DNA of 64,000 bases from JAHFTY01 sp964584785 (GCA_964584785.1 CAZPBY010000007.1:62001-126000), one strand, 5' to 3'; counted from the stretch's first letter, positions 44,730 to 54,799 are shown. The notes: generated by a model not told the origin, from the sequence alone. Numbers and translations: made by a program.

Positions 44730-46711
44730 GTGATAAACGACGGACCTTGCAAACATGGCGCGATGGAAGCAACCAGAGTATCTTCAGGCATGATCAACAC
44801 GCTCGTTAGAAGGGCATTTGCCCTTGTCGTTTTCTTGAACTTCGCCGTCTCGGAGTGCGATGCGGCCGACAAGTGGATCAGCCTTCGATCGAAAAACTTC
44901 TTCTTCGCCGGCAATGCCAGCGAGTCGCAAATGAAAAGGGTCGCCCGCGATTTGGAAGAATTCCGTGAGGGATTCGCGATGATGTTTCCCGGAGTGGGCG
45001 GACGTTCCTCGGTTGGTACGACCGTGGTTGTGTTCAAGGACGACGCGTCATTCAAGCCGTATAAGCCGCTCTATGAAGGCAAGCCAGCAAACATATCGGG
45101 GTATTTTCAGCCTGGATCCGACGCCAATTACATTTCGTTAACCGCCGACACGGAGACGTCTCAGGTCATTTATCACGAATTCATACACTCTCTGACGAGA
45201 GACTCCACAAGCAAGTTACCGCCATGGGCGAGTGAGGGCCTTGCAGAGTTCTACAGCATGTTCGAGGTTAGCGGCAACGGACGCGACTTGATCCTCGGAC
45301 GCGCGATCGGCCGGCACGTTCAGACCCTCAAAGATCATCAACTGATGCCGTTCCCGGCCCTGCTGGCAGTCACGCATGACTCGTCCGAATACAACGAAAG
45401 AACGAAACAGGGAATCTTCTATGCGGAGTCGTGGGCGCTGGTGCATTACCTGCTGACGAGCGCGGACGGGCAACCGAAGTTCACGCAATACTTGAAGCTG
45501 CTGACATCTGGTAAGTCGATCGACGATAGTTTCAGAGAAGCCTTTCACACGGATTACGCGACGCTTGAAAAGGAAATCTACCTTTACGTCCGGAATCGAA
45601 TTACCTGGCCTGCGTTCCGGGTCAAGCTCTCGGAGAAACTTGATTTCGATAAAGAGGTACAGATCTCTCCGCTTACTGAGGCGCAGTCGCAGTACTATCT
45701 TGGCGATCTCCTGTTACATTCCAACCGGTACGACGCTGCCGAAAAAGAGCTTCAAAAATCGATCGAGACGGACCCGCATCGGGCGTTGCTTACGCATCCA
45801 TGGGGATGTTGCGTCTTCGTCAGAAACAATACCCGGATGCCTTGAATTTTCTCTCGCGGGCGGTCGATTCGGACGACCAGAATCACATGACGCACTTTTA
45901 TTACGCTTCGCTGCTACAAAGGCTGGCGGAGGATGAGAACGCCGATGCCCGGCAACAACGGCTCCTGTCGATGCGCACACACCTTCGGAAATCGATCGAA
46001 CTAGCCCCACATTTCATCGAAGCCTATAGCTGGTTAGGTTATGTGGCGTCGGTTCTCAACGACGAACTGGACGAAGCCGAGGGTCTCGTCGGGAAAGCGA
46101 GTCTCATGGCTCCGGGCCGGGAGGATCTGAAACTGACCTTCGGTCGCCTGCTGGCGATGAATCACAAGACAGCGGCGGCTCGAACCGTTGTCGGAGCGCT
46201 GCGGAATTCCACTGCGGATGACGAGATCCGCCGGCAGGCGTCGTCGCTGCTCGAAAACATCGAAGTGCGTCTGGCGTCCGAGCAGGCGCAGCGGGACTAC
46301 GAAAAGCGACGAACGGATTCGGCGAAGCAGATAGCGAACTTTCCGGAAGATACATCGTCTTCGGGCGAACCGCCGCGGCTGAGCCGTCCCGCTGCATCGA
46401 GTTCTGAAGCCGCGGCTGTTTCCGACGGCGCAACCTCCATGGCACTGCCCGCGAGAACGCAGGTCACGGGAGAACTGATGATGATGGATTGCTCTCATGG
46501 CCTGACCATGGACGTCCGAGTCGGTAACGAATCGGTGAAGTTTCACAGCGACGATCCCTCCAAAATCGATTTCGTCAGCTTCACAACCGACGTGAAAAGT
46601 ACGATTGCCTGTGGACCCGTCCAACCGGAAGTTCCCGTTGTAATCACATACAAACGTAGTGCCGATCCTTCATTTCTGGGCGAACCGATCAAAGTGGAAT
46701 TCCGAAAGTAG
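44730..46711 (+). pseudogene. Frameshifted HExxH metalloprotease-like TPR protein
   Basis: Two overlapping frames read as one gene. The first (44730-45845; signal-like start at 44790) has a gluzincin motif, VIYHEFIHSLT (His-Glu-x-x-His), and downstream WASEGLAEFYS as the third ligand, then two TPR-like helices ending SIETDPHRAL. The second (45800-46711) continues AYASMGMLRLRQKQYPDALNFLSRAV. Restoring one base near 45788 (GCGTTG-CTTAC) joins them exactly. It may be a real inactivated gene, a sequencing error or a programmed shift. The intact protein would be about 660 residues. Confidence 0.8.
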
Positions 46712-46855
46712 GCGCATTCCGAACGCTTTGGCCTGAACGTGGAATGGTTGCCACATGGGACCTGGCGTCTCGGAATGAGCCTTCGGTGCCTCCTACCTGC
46801 GCCCGGTTGTCCGGCTTTTTTCTCTGATGTACTCTCGCGCCAATTGAGGCAACCC

Positions 46856-46975
46856 ATGCGAATACGCACTATGATTTTATTGGCAATCCTTCTGGCATTC
46901 GTTCCCGCCGTTGCTGCACTGACGCTGCATCTGGTGCGCGTCCACGTTTCGGAACAAATGCGCGGCCACTCGTAA
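46856..46975 (+). CDS. Possible 39-residue single-span membrane peptide
   Basis: ATG 46856 to TAA 46975 gives MRIRTMILLAILLAFVPAVA, then LTLHLVRVHVSEQMRGHS. It is positively charged before and polar after one membrane segment. The region 46712-47083 otherwise holds nothing recognisable. No clear ribosome binding site; it may be spurious. Confidence 0.35.
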   Translation: MRIRTMILLAILLAFVPAVAALTLHLVRVHVSEQMRGHS

Positions 46976-47083
46976 GCGATGCCGTCGCCCGACCTCGTCA
47001 TTGCATAGAAGGTCCCTGCAATCTACAATTCAGGGTAATTCCGAGCATTAACCGGGAATGACGAGCAGCCACGGGAGGTCCGC

Positions 47084-48004
47084 ATGAATTCCTTGGGACG
47101 TCGCGACTTTCTGAAAGGGATCTCTTTTTTCGGAGTCGCTTCAGGATTCAGGATGCCGGCCCGATATGATCCGAGCGCGAAGTTCGATCTTAAGGTCAGC
47201 GAAGTCGAGTATCGCCGAACCAAAGCCGGGCGGGCGTTGTTGGCCCGAATCTATCAACCGGTGGGCTCAGGGCCGTTTCCCACAGTCCTTGATCTTCATG
47301 GAGGCGCCTGGAACGCCAAAGATCGCAAAGCCGAAGAACCGATGGATCGCGCCATCGCGACGAGCGGTGTGCTTGTGGTCGCGGTCGACCTGACGCTTGC
47401 ACCGGAAGCCCCGTATCCCGCCTGCGTGCAGGACGCCAACTATGCCGTGCGGTGGCTGAAGACGAAGGCAAAGTCGTGGAATGGGGATTCGTCGAAGATC
47501 GGCGTCTACGGAAGTTCAAGCGGCGGCCATGTTGCGGAACTTCTCGCCATGCGTCCACGCGACAAGCGCTACAACGCGATTCCGCTGGCCGAAGCGCCGA
47601 ACGTCGACGCGTCCATCGCATTTGTCGCAATGCGCTCGCCCATCAGCAATACGTTCGCACGCTTCCAGAATGCCGAAAAGCTGAAGCGCGACGCCATGGT
47701 GAAGAACAACACGACTTTCTTTGTTCCATGGGACACCATCCACGAAAGTAATCCGCAGGAAATCCTCGACCGCAAGGAACCGATCGCGAAGGTGCCGTTC
47801 CTCATCATGCAGGGCGCGCTGGACGATAACGTGCTGCCGTCCGTTCAGGAAAAATTCGCTCAAAGCTACAAGTCTGCGGGCGGCGATATCCGGTATGAGC
47901 TTTTTGAAGGCTGTGAGCATGAGTGGGTGGCAACGCCCGGGCCGCAGACCGATCGCGCCCGGGAGATGGTGAAGGCGTTCATCGCTCGAAACGTGAATCT
48001 TTAG
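47084..48004 (+). CDS. Alpha/beta hydrolase (acetyl esterase-like), Tat-exported
   Basis: A 306-residue protein beginning MNSLGRRDFLKGISFFGVAS, a Tat signal. The fold is clear: oxyanion hole LDLHGGAW, nucleophile elbow GSSSGG (Ser), acid in LIMQGALDDNVLPSV and catalytic His in GCEHEW. It belongs to the esterase/lipase or dienelactone-hydrolase-like group; substrate unknown. GGGAGG precedes the ATG. Confidence 0.85.
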   Translation: MNSLGRRDFLKGISFFGVASGFRMPARYDPSAKFDLKVSEVEYRRTKAGRALLARIYQPVGSGPFPTVLDLHGGAWNAKDRKAEEPMDRAIATSGVLVVAVDLTLAPEAPYPACVQDANYAVRWLKTKAKSWNGDSSKIGVYGSSSGGHVAELLAMRPRDKRYNAIPLAEAPNVDASIAFVAMRSPISNTFARFQNAEKLKRDAMVKNNTTFFVPWDTIHESNPQEILDRKEPIAKVPFLIMQGALDDNVLPSVQEKFAQSYKSAGGDIRYELFEGCEHEWVATPGPQTDRAREMVKAFIARNVNL

Positions 48005-48078
48005 CCGGCCACGGAACTTTCCACGGCGCTGTCAACGTACCTCTGCTGATTCCGGCACCGCGCTGGCCGCGACGGTCT

Positions 48079-48123
48079 ACACCATTCAGCGTTACGCCAT
48101 TTGGAGTAACGCCTTTTGGTATA
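48079..48123 (+). repeat. Three 15-bp iteron-like direct repeats
   Basis: ACACCATTCAGCGTT (48079-48093), ACGCCATTTGGAGTA (48094-48108) and ACGCCTTTTGGTATA (48109-48123) run head to tail. They lie directly before the ATPase gene and could be binding sites for a regulator. The text also reads as a repeating Thr-Pro-Phe-Gly-Val frame, but no gene starts there. Confidence 0.65.
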
Positions 48124-48127
48124 TAAT
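48122..48127 (+). promoter_or_regulatory. Consensus -10 box, likely leaderless ATPase start
   Basis: A perfect TATAAT at 48122-48127 stands seven bases before the GTG start at 48135. Transcription would begin near the start codon, so the mRNA may be leaderless; no ribosome binding site is seen. The -35 element is not clear. Confidence 0.5.
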
Positions 48128-48134
48128 CCAATGC

Positions 48135-49265
48135 GTGGATAATCCATTCGTTTTTGGTGAGATCGTCGAGCAGCGGCATTTTGTCGATCGGGATAAAGAA
48201 CTGCAGAATCTCGTTCGCGATCTGGCCGACGGCCAGAAGATGTTTCTGTTGTCCCCGCGCCGTTTCGGGAAGAGCTCTCTGGTTTCGCTGGCTCTGCTGA
48301 AACTCGAGAAGCGGCATCTTCGGACGGTGAACATCACTGTCAGCAGCTACGCCAACTATGCGCAGTTCCTGGAAAAGTTCGTTGAGCGCGTTCTTCGCGC
48401 TGCGGGTCCGTGGGATCGCGTCAAGAGCATGATCCACCGGTTTCTCCAGCGCGTGCAGCCGACCGTAACATTCAATCCCGCAAACGGCGAAACATCGATT
48501 TCATTGAGCCGTGCTGCTGATGCCGATGCATCGTTGATTGCGGCAGACGTCTTTGCGATGCCTGCGGAACTGGCCCGCAACGGTGGATTTCGAATGGCGA
48601 TCTGCCTGGACGAATTCCAGCAGCTCGACCTGTTCGGCGGTGCCGCTGTTGAGAATGTGATCCGCAATGAAGTCCAGAAACAACGGGAGATTGGCTATGT
48701 TTTTTCCGGATCGCAACCATCATTGATGGAGGAAATGCTTTCCGCCGGGCGTCCGTTTCACAAGGCCGGCCCGGCCATCTTTCTCGAGAAGATTCCGGCG
48801 GAGCCATGGAAGGAGTTCATCAAAACTCAATTTAAGAATCGCCGCCGCAAAATAACCGAACAGGCAATCGACCGGCTTTTGAATGTCGCTGATCTCATTC
48901 CCTACGACATTCAGCGGATAGCGCACGAGCTTTGGGATTACGGCGAACTGAAGAACAAGACCGAGCTGACCGTCAACGACGTGGATTTCGTGATCGAGGA
49001 ACTTGTCCGGTCGCAGGCGGAATACTTCGAGCGTTTGTGGGAGCAGCTGACCTCCAGGCAGAGGGCGGTTCTTCAGGCGCTCAGCCACCAGGGGCCCGCG
49101 GATCTGCACTCGCAGTCAGGTCGCGAGCGATACCGCCTTGGAGCGGCGTCGACTGTGCAGAAGTCCCTTCAATCCCTCGATGCCCAGGACATTCTGGACC
49201 GTTATCACGGCACTTATTTTTTCGTCGACCCGTTGTTCGCGAACTGGGTTCGAAGAAGCATTTGA
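48135..49265 (+). CDS. STAND-like/ATPase_2 family ATP-binding protein
   Basis: A 376-residue protein. It begins FVFGEIVEQRHFVDRDKELQNL and has a P-loop LLSPRRFGKSSLV (Lys46) and a Walker B ICLDEFQQLD. The C-terminal part is a winged-helix-like DUF (TSRQRAVLQALSHQGPADLHS). It matches archaeal-type AAA ATPases (ATPase_2) that occur near mobile or defence-type genes, but no such partner is obvious. It is followed after 10 bases by the unknown gene. Confidence 0.8.
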   Translation: MDNPFVFGEIVEQRHFVDRDKELQNLVRDLADGQKMFLLSPRRFGKSSLVSLALLKLEKRHLRTVNITVSSYANYAQFLEKFVERVLRAAGPWDRVKSMIHRFLQRVQPTVTFNPANGETSISLSRAADADASLIAADVFAMPAELARNGGFRMAICLDEFQQLDLFGGAAVENVIRNEVQKQREIGYVFSGSQPSLMEEMLSAGRPFHKAGPAIFLEKIPAEPWKEFIKTQFKNRRRKITEQAIDRLLNVADLIPYDIQRIAHELWDYGELKNKTELTVNDVDFVIEELVRSQAEYFERLWEQLTSRQRAVLQALSHQGPADLHSQSGRERYRLGAASTVQKSLQSLDAQDILDRYHGTYFFVDPLFANWVRRSI

Positions 49266-49275
49266 GTCGTAGGAG

Positions 49276-50100
49276 ATGTTCACCGACATGACCACACTGC
49301 TTGAAAAGATCGCCGCTGAATTGAAACGTCCACGCACGTTGTCGGCGAGGGTGACCAACCATATCGTCCAGACCTATGGAATCGATCATGATGCTGTCGG
49401 CCGTTTTCTGGCCGACGAGTTAACCGGGCTCGACGACTACGAAATCGATCTGATGCTCTCACCTGTCTTTACTCCGAAGCTTTCCGACCAGGCGGTATTT
49501 GCCGAGCTTTTGGGCGGGAATTCCGTTCCACGGGAACAATGGCGGGCATTGATTGAGAAACTCGCGAACCGTCCGACCGAAGCGCAACTCGTGACAACCG
49601 ATGGGCGGACACACACGATTCGTTTGCGCGAGGTGACCATCGAGCGTTACGTCCATCGCCTTCGCCTTGAAGGAAGCATCTCCGAATCGATACTCACGTT
49701 GATTGGGCGAACGGGAGCGGAACCGGAACGCACGATGCTGAAAGTCATCGCGCGGCGCGCCATCTGGGAGGACGCCGGGCGAAGCGGTATTCTGGAACGC
49801 TACCTGACAAGTTCGCCTCATGACGAAAGGTATGTGACGGACGCGCTGGCACTGCTCAACCTGTTGGAGAGTCATAAGGTCGGCGATGTCGCAAGACTGA
49901 TCGATTGGATCCCGGCCAGACGACAAGCGCTCCGGGAACAGATCGCCGCGGCATCAGGCCCGAAGCCGTTCTTCAGCCAGGCAGTCGAGGATCTGTACGG
50001 CGGAGCACATGACCAGCGATCGCCGGATGAGGCGCGACTGGCCGCCAAACAGGAGGAGTTTGAGTTTCTGGAGCGGCTGCAGCAGCTGCTAAGCGCCTGA
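49276..50100 (+). CDS. Hypothetical protein of unknown family
   Basis: A 274-residue soluble protein with no motif I recognise. It is rich in helices (LLEKIAAELKRP...), with a beta segment near RPTEAQLVTTDGRTHTIRLRE and a helical tail with EEFEFLERLQQLLSA. The start is 49276 or 49288; AGGAG lies close to the first ATG. Its position, between an ATPase and an HD-GYP protein, suggests one operon (gaps 10 and 23 bases). Confidence 0.65.
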   Translation: MFTDMTTLLEKIAAELKRPRTLSARVTNHIVQTYGIDHDAVGRFLADELTGLDDYEIDLMLSPVFTPKLSDQAVFAELLGGNSVPREQWRALIEKLANRPTEAQLVTTDGRTHTIRLREVTIERYVHRLRLEGSISESILTLIGRTGAEPERTMLKVIARRAIWEDAGRSGILERYLTSSPHDERYVTDALALLNLLESHKVGDVARLIDWIPARRQALREQIAAASGPKPFFSQAVEDLYGGAHDQRSPDEARLAAKQEEFEFLERLQQLLSA

Positions 50101-50123
50101 TATCGCCAACCTTACAAATTTAC

Positions 50124-51527
50124 ATGGCGCGTTGGATGTCCCTGCCCGAAGCTGGCGTGGGAATTGCCATGGGGAAGACCGCACAAACAGCAGCGCCGGC
50201 ATCGCAAGTCAGGATGGCGGAGATCATCTCGGCGCTTTCGTACGCGCTGGACCTTACAGAAGGCCAGCCGCTCGGACACTCCGTGGATACGTGCATTCTC
50301 GGGATGCGGCTCGCCGATGAACTACGGCTCTCGGAGAAGCAGAAGGCAGACCTCTATTATGCACTCCTTCTCAAGGACGCCGGTTGCAGCAGCAACGCGT
50401 CGCGCATGTGCCAGATCTTCGAAGCCGACGAACGGCGGGCCAAATTCGAAGTCAAGACAACCGACTGGACGCGCGTCAATCTGGAGTCGCTCGTTTATCT
50501 CTTCCACAATGTGGCGCCCACTCGCTTCCTGGTTAAGAGAATGTGGAAAACGCTCGGCATCGCATTACACCGCGAGGAGCAGTCGCAAGCGCTTTTCTCG
50601 ATGCGCTGCGAGCGAGGCGCGCAAGTCGCCCGTAAGATCGGCTTCAGCGAGGAAACGGCTCAGGCCATTCACAGTCTTGATGAGCATTGGGATGGCAGCG
50701 GCTATCCGGATAAGCTTCGAGGCGATCAGATTCCGCTGTTCGCGCAAATTGCATGCTTATGCCAGACTCTCGAAGTTTGCGCCAGGACACAGGGTCGCGC
50801 TGCGGCTTTCGCGACTCTGGATAAACGTAGCGGCAGGTGGTTCAACCCGGAGTTGGTTCAAGCGGCGAAGAAACTCGAGACGAATACCGCGCTTTGGGCG
50901 GGCCTGCAGTCCCGCGACACGGCGACGCAGATGGTTCAGGAACTGGATCCGGGCGAGACCGTAATCGCAGACGAATCACGGCTTGATAACATTTGCGAAG
51001 CATTCGGTGAAGTCATCGACGCCAAGTCTCCTTTCACGCAGCGCCACTCCGTGGGTGTTGCGACGATGGCCGTCCGGATCGCAGCACAGATCGGCATCTC
51101 GCAAGTCGCGAAAGTGATGTGCAGGCGAGCCGCTTTGCTGCATGACCTTGGGAAGCTGGGTGTCCCGAATACCATTCTCGACAAGCCCGGCAAACTGAAC
51201 GAAGCGGAATGGGAAGTGATTCGCATGCATCCTCTGAATACGCTGCGGATTCTGGAGAGGATTGCCTGCTTTTCCGAACTTGCATTTGTCGCAAGTGCCC
51301 ATCACGAGAAGCTCGATGGCTCCGGCTATGCACTCGGCCTGAAAGCCGCGGAGCTTCCGCTGACGGCTCGGATCATCGCCATATCCGACATCTACGACGC
51401 GCTTGCTTCCCGCCGTCCGTACCGTGATGCGCTTCCGATCGACGAGGTTGTGTACATCATGTCGAAAGATGTGCCACACCGGCTGGATGGCCTTTGCTTC
51501 GAAGCTATGCTTCAGGTCCTGCACTAA
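50124..51527 (+). CDS. Tandem HD-GYP protein (putative cyclic-di-GMP phosphodiesterase)
   Basis: A 467-residue protein with two HD-GYP-like units. The first (about 30-240) is degenerate: LLLKDAG in place of the HD motif, though EHWDGSGYPDKLRG remains. The second (about 290-450) is close to canonical: TQRHSVGVATMAVRIA, LLHDLGKLGVPN (His-Asp), HHEKLDGSGYALGLKAAELP. Here the GYP motif is Gly-Tyr-Ala. Activity is therefore likely carried by the second unit, and may be altered. Confidence 0.8.
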   Translation: MARWMSLPEAGVGIAMGKTAQTAAPASQVRMAEIISALSYALDLTEGQPLGHSVDTCILGMRLADELRLSEKQKADLYYALLLKDAGCSSNASRMCQIFEADERRAKFEVKTTDWTRVNLESLVYLFHNVAPTRFLVKRMWKTLGIALHREEQSQALFSMRCERGAQVARKIGFSEETAQAIHSLDEHWDGSGYPDKLRGDQIPLFAQIACLCQTLEVCARTQGRAAAFATLDKRSGRWFNPELVQAAKKLETNTALWAGLQSRDTATQMVQELDPGETVIADESRLDNICEAFGEVIDAKSPFTQRHSVGVATMAVRIAAQIGISQVAKVMCRRAALLHDLGKLGVPNTILDKPGKLNEAEWEVIRMHPLNTLRILERIACFSELAFVASAHHEKLDGSGYALGLKAAELPLTARIIAISDIYDALASRRPYRDALPIDEVVYIMSKDVPHRLDGLCFEAMLQVLH

Positions 51528-51549
51528 GCGACTGCAGTGGCCGGCGTCG

Positions 51550-52737
51550 CTAATTGGTTACGAAGTCGGGCGGTCCGGACTTTCCCAACAACCATTGATA
51601 AACGCCGAAGATGCTTTTGCAGGTGAAATCGAGCGAGTAACGCCGCCGGACAAGGGATTCACCGCGGGCGCCCATTTCCGCACGAGTAGCGGCATTCATA
51701 TCGAGCGCTTCCTTCAGAGGCTGTGAGAGATCGGCTTCTGTCGTGTCGGTGAGCCAGCCGCAATTGTTTTCGACCAGCGACTTCCAGGGCGTGTGTTTCG
51801 TCGCGATGACCGGAGTGGCATGAGCCAACGCTTCAGCGACGGTATTGCCGAAATTGTCGTTGTAACTCGGCAACACGTAGCACTGCGCGTGACTGTAGAG
51901 CCACGTTTTCTGCAGTTCGTCGACGTGCCCCGCAAAAAAACAGCGGTCCGCGATACCAAGCTCGTTAGCCAGCTGACGGCAACGCTCGGCGTATTCCTTG
52001 TCTCCCGTTCCGGCGATGGCCAGCATCCAATCCGCGTTGCGGCCGGGTCGTTCTTTTAGAACTTGTGCCCAGGAACGAATCAGAAGCTCGACGCCTTTCT
52101 TAGGATGCAGTCGCGAGAGGAAGAGAATATACGGAAGACCACGCAGTTCCGGCCACGGACTATCCGCAGGGACCGCGGCCTTGCGTTTGATGATTTCTTC
52201 AACATCGACTCCGACTGGAATCACCGCAATGGGTGTCTTGAATCCCTGCGCCCGGATATTTTGCGCCTCCACCATCGAGTTGACGTGTAAACACGAAGCG
52301 TTCTGCAAAACTCGATCCTGGAACCACCATCGCGCAATCCGCTTCGAGGGCCATTTCTGCCGGAGGCACCACGGTTCGTACATGCCCATCACTTCCAGGA
52401 CGTAAGGCCGCTCGCGCCGCAAAGCCTCGGAAGCGCCGTAGTGCATCGCGCGCAGCCACGCGCCGTGCAAGTGGTACACATCGGGGGATTCGGCACTGCG
52501 CAGGCGCCGCATCATTTCGGCGGACCCTCCGAGCCGCGCCGGTTTCTCGACCTGAAAGATCATCATCTCGATTGGAGGGTCCAGCCGCATGGCCGGAGAA
52601 ATGTTTGGAAATCCCTCCAGAGCCCAAATCTGGACGCGATGACCGTCGGCTGCCTGGAAGCGGGCATAATTCGAGAGCGATTGAGTCGGTCCGCCATGCT
52701 CCGGAGAAAAGATTCCTTGAATGTGGTTAATGTTCAT
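51550..52737 (-). CDS. Glycosyltransferase family 4 protein
   Basis: A 395-residue GT-B protein: N-terminal NHIQGIFSPEHGGPTQSLSNYARF; C-terminal domain ILFLSRLHPKKGVELLIRSWA, LAIAGTGDKEYAE and the nucleotide-binding segment CYVLPSYNDNFGNTVAEALAHATPVIATKHTPW, with Glu in NTVAEALA. It is the only leftward gene before the 52.8-55.5 kb operon, and adds a sugar in exopolysaccharide synthesis (inference). Confidence 0.88.
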   Translation of the reverse strand: MNINHIQGIFSPEHGGPTQSLSNYARFQAADGHRVQIWALEGFPNISPAMRLDPPIEMMIFQVEKPARLGGSAEMMRRLRSAESPDVYHLHGAWLRAMHYGASEALRRERPYVLEVMGMYEPWCLRQKWPSKRIARWWFQDRVLQNASCLHVNSMVEAQNIRAQGFKTPIAVIPVGVDVEEIIKRKAAVPADSPWPELRGLPYILFLSRLHPKKGVELLIRSWAQVLKERPGRNADWMLAIAGTGDKEYAERCRQLANELGIADRCFFAGHVDELQKTWLYSHAQCYVLPSYNDNFGNTVAEALAHATPVIATKHTPWKSLVENNCGWLTDTTEADLSQPLKEALDMNAATRAEMGARGESLVRRRYSLDFTCKSIFGVYQWLLGKSGPPDFVTN

Positions 52738-52825
52738 AAGCCCAGCGTCATCTGTCTCAAGGCTCTAATTTAAATGAAGGGCATTCTCGGCCAGATGATA
52801 AATTCTCTCGCATGCGGGAAATGAG

Positions 52826-53821
52826 ATGGGCGCGGACCTGAGAGCCGCGATTATCGGTTGCGGTTTCATCGGTGAAAAGCGACGAGTGGCTCTCTGCGGC
52901 AATTGCCGCCTTACCGTTTGCTGCGACGTCGATGCATCGCGTGCATCGGCGTTTGCCGCAAAATCCGGCGCAACTGCGTGCACCGACTGGCATGACGCGA
53001 TAAACAGCAGCGACGTCGACATCGTTTTTGTCGCCACGACTCACGACAAGCTGGCCCCCATCACCCATGCCGCGGTTTTGAAAGGCAAGCACGTTCTTGT
53101 CGAAAAACCCGCGGGCTTGAATGCCGCCGAACTGGAACCTATCCGAAGAGCTGTTAACGAAACACGTTCGATTGTCCGCGTCGGTTTCAATCATCGGTAC
53201 CACCGTGCCTTTCGCAAAGCGCGCGAGATTGCCGATTCCGGCGTCCTCGGTGATCTGATGTTCATCCGCGGCCGCTACGGTCATGGCGGCCGGCCGGGTT
53301 ATGACCGCGAATGGCGCGCCATTCCGGAGTTGTCGGGCGGTGGGGAAGCCATCGATCAGGGAATGCATTTGATCGATCTTGCCCGCTGGTTTTTGGGTGA
53401 TTTCACATCCATTCAGGGATACGCGGGCACGTTTTTCTGGAACATGCCGGTCGAGGACAACGCGTTTTTCCTGTTACGTTCGGCTGATGATCGCGTGGCG
53501 TTTCTACATGCGACGTGGACCGAGTGGAAAAATCTGTTTTCGTTCGAAATCTATGGGCGTCTCGGAAAGCTTGAAGTGACCGGCCTCGGCGGCAGCTACG
53601 GAATTGAGCGTCTCGCACGCTATCAGATGAGTCCTCAAATGGGGCCGCCCGAAACGACCATTTATGAATACCCGATGGCCGACGATTCCTGGGAACTCGA
53701 GACCAGGGAATTCCTGAATGACGTGCGGCTGCGCCGTCAAGCCCAGCCCGGTTTAACGGAAGCCATCGCGGCGATCCGCATCGTTGAGAGAATCTATGAA
53801 CTAGGCCGCGTTCAATCTTGA
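52826..53821 (+). CDS. Gfo/Idh/MocA family oxidoreductase
   Basis: A 331-residue protein. NAD-binding site AAIIGCGFIGEKRRVAL (residues 7-23), VLVEKPAGLNAAEL with the conserved Glu-Lys-Pro, and RYHRAFRKAREIADSG followed by DQGMHLIDLARWFLGD (catalytic Asp and His). These enzymes act on inositols or nucleotide sugars. It leads an operon with an epimerase and a nucleotidyltransferase, so it is probably a sugar-modifying enzyme. Confidence 0.87.
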   Translation: MGADLRAAIIGCGFIGEKRRVALCGNCRLTVCCDVDASRASAFAAKSGATACTDWHDAINSSDVDIVFVATTHDKLAPITHAAVLKGKHVLVEKPAGLNAAELEPIRRAVNETRSIVRVGFNHRYHRAFRKAREIADSGVLGDLMFIRGRYGHGGRPGYDREWRAIPELSGGGEAIDQGMHLIDLARWFLGDFTSIQGYAGTFFWNMPVEDNAFFLLRSADDRVAFLHATWTEWKNLFSFEIYGRLGKLEVTGLGGSYGIERLARYQMSPQMGPPETTIYEYPMADDSWELETREFLNDVRLRRQAQPGLTEAIAAIRIVERIYELGRVQS

Positions 53822-53845
53822 AATTCTTCACGGGGGTATCTCACC

Positions 53846-54799
53846 TTGAAGTTCTTTGTAACCGGAGCAGCAGGTTTCATTGGAAGTAACGTCACCGATC
53901 GTTTGCTGGCGAACGGTCATCACGTGACGGGGTACGACAACTATTCAACCGGACAAAAAAGGTTCCTGGAAAAGGCCGACGCGCACCCGGCTTTCACCTT
54001 CGTTCAAGGCGACATTCTGGATCTCCAGGCGCTTTCCGCCGCGATGGACGGCAGCGAATTTGTATTCCACTTCGCGGCCAACGCCGATGTGCGTTTCGGC
54101 ACGGACCATCCGCGTCGAGATTTGGACCAAAACACCATCGGAACCTGGAATGTGCTCGAAGCGATGCGACGCAATCGAATTCAACGGATTGTGTTTTCAT
54201 CGACGGGCTCGATTTACGGAGAGCCTGACGTGTTTCCCACTCCCGAGTCGTGCCCGTTTCCAGTTCAAACGTCGCTTTACGGCGCCGCAAAGCTTGCCGC
54301 TGAAGGTCTCATTCAAGCTTACGTGACGGGATTTGGATTCCAGGCCTGGATCTTCCGATTCGTATCGCTTCTTGGCGAACGCTATTCGCACGGCCACGTC
54401 TTCGACTTCTACAAGCAACTTCTCGAACACCCGCAGGAACTTCATGTTCTCGGCGACGGAACGCAGCGGAAGAGTTACCTGTATGTCGCCGATTGCGCCG
54501 ATGCGATTGTGCTGGCCATTCAAAAAGCCGGCGATCCCGTGAACATCTTCAACCTGGGCACCGACCAATACTGTGAAGTGAAAGACAGTATCGGCTGGAT
54601 CTGCAAACACCTCGGACTTCAACCGAAACTCACTTTCGCCGGTGGGAAGCGAGGTTGGATAGGCGACAGCCCGTTCATCTTCCTGGACTGCAGGAAAATC
54701 CGCGCGCTCGGTTGGAAGCCCCGGCTGAGTATCCAGGAAGGAGTCATCACGACTTTGAAGTATCTGCAGAAAAACGAGTGGCTGCTTCATGCCCGGTGA
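53846..54799 (+). CDS. NAD-dependent nucleotide-sugar epimerase (extended SDR)
   Basis: A 317-residue protein starting with TTG 53846 after GGGGG. Rossmann site VTGAAGFIGSNVTDRLL at residues 5-21, VFSSTGSIYGEP and the Tyr-x-x-x-Lys in SLYGAAKLAAEGLI. It resembles UDP-glucose 4-epimerase type proteins. It overlaps the following nucleotidyltransferase by 11 bases. Confidence 0.85.
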   Translation: MKFFVTGAAGFIGSNVTDRLLANGHHVTGYDNYSTGQKRFLEKADAHPAFTFVQGDILDLQALSAAMDGSEFVFHFAANADVRFGTDHPRRDLDQNTIGTWNVLEAMRRNRIQRIVFSSTGSIYGEPDVFPTPESCPFPVQTSLYGAAKLAAEGLIQAYVTGFGFQAWIFRFVSLLGERYSHGHVFDFYKQLLEHPQELHVLGDGTQRKSYLYVADCADAIVLAIQKAGDPVNIFNLGTDQYCEVKDSIGWICKHLGLQPKLTFAGGKRGWIGDSPFIFLDCRKIRALGWKPRLSIQEGVITTLKYLQKNEWLLHAR

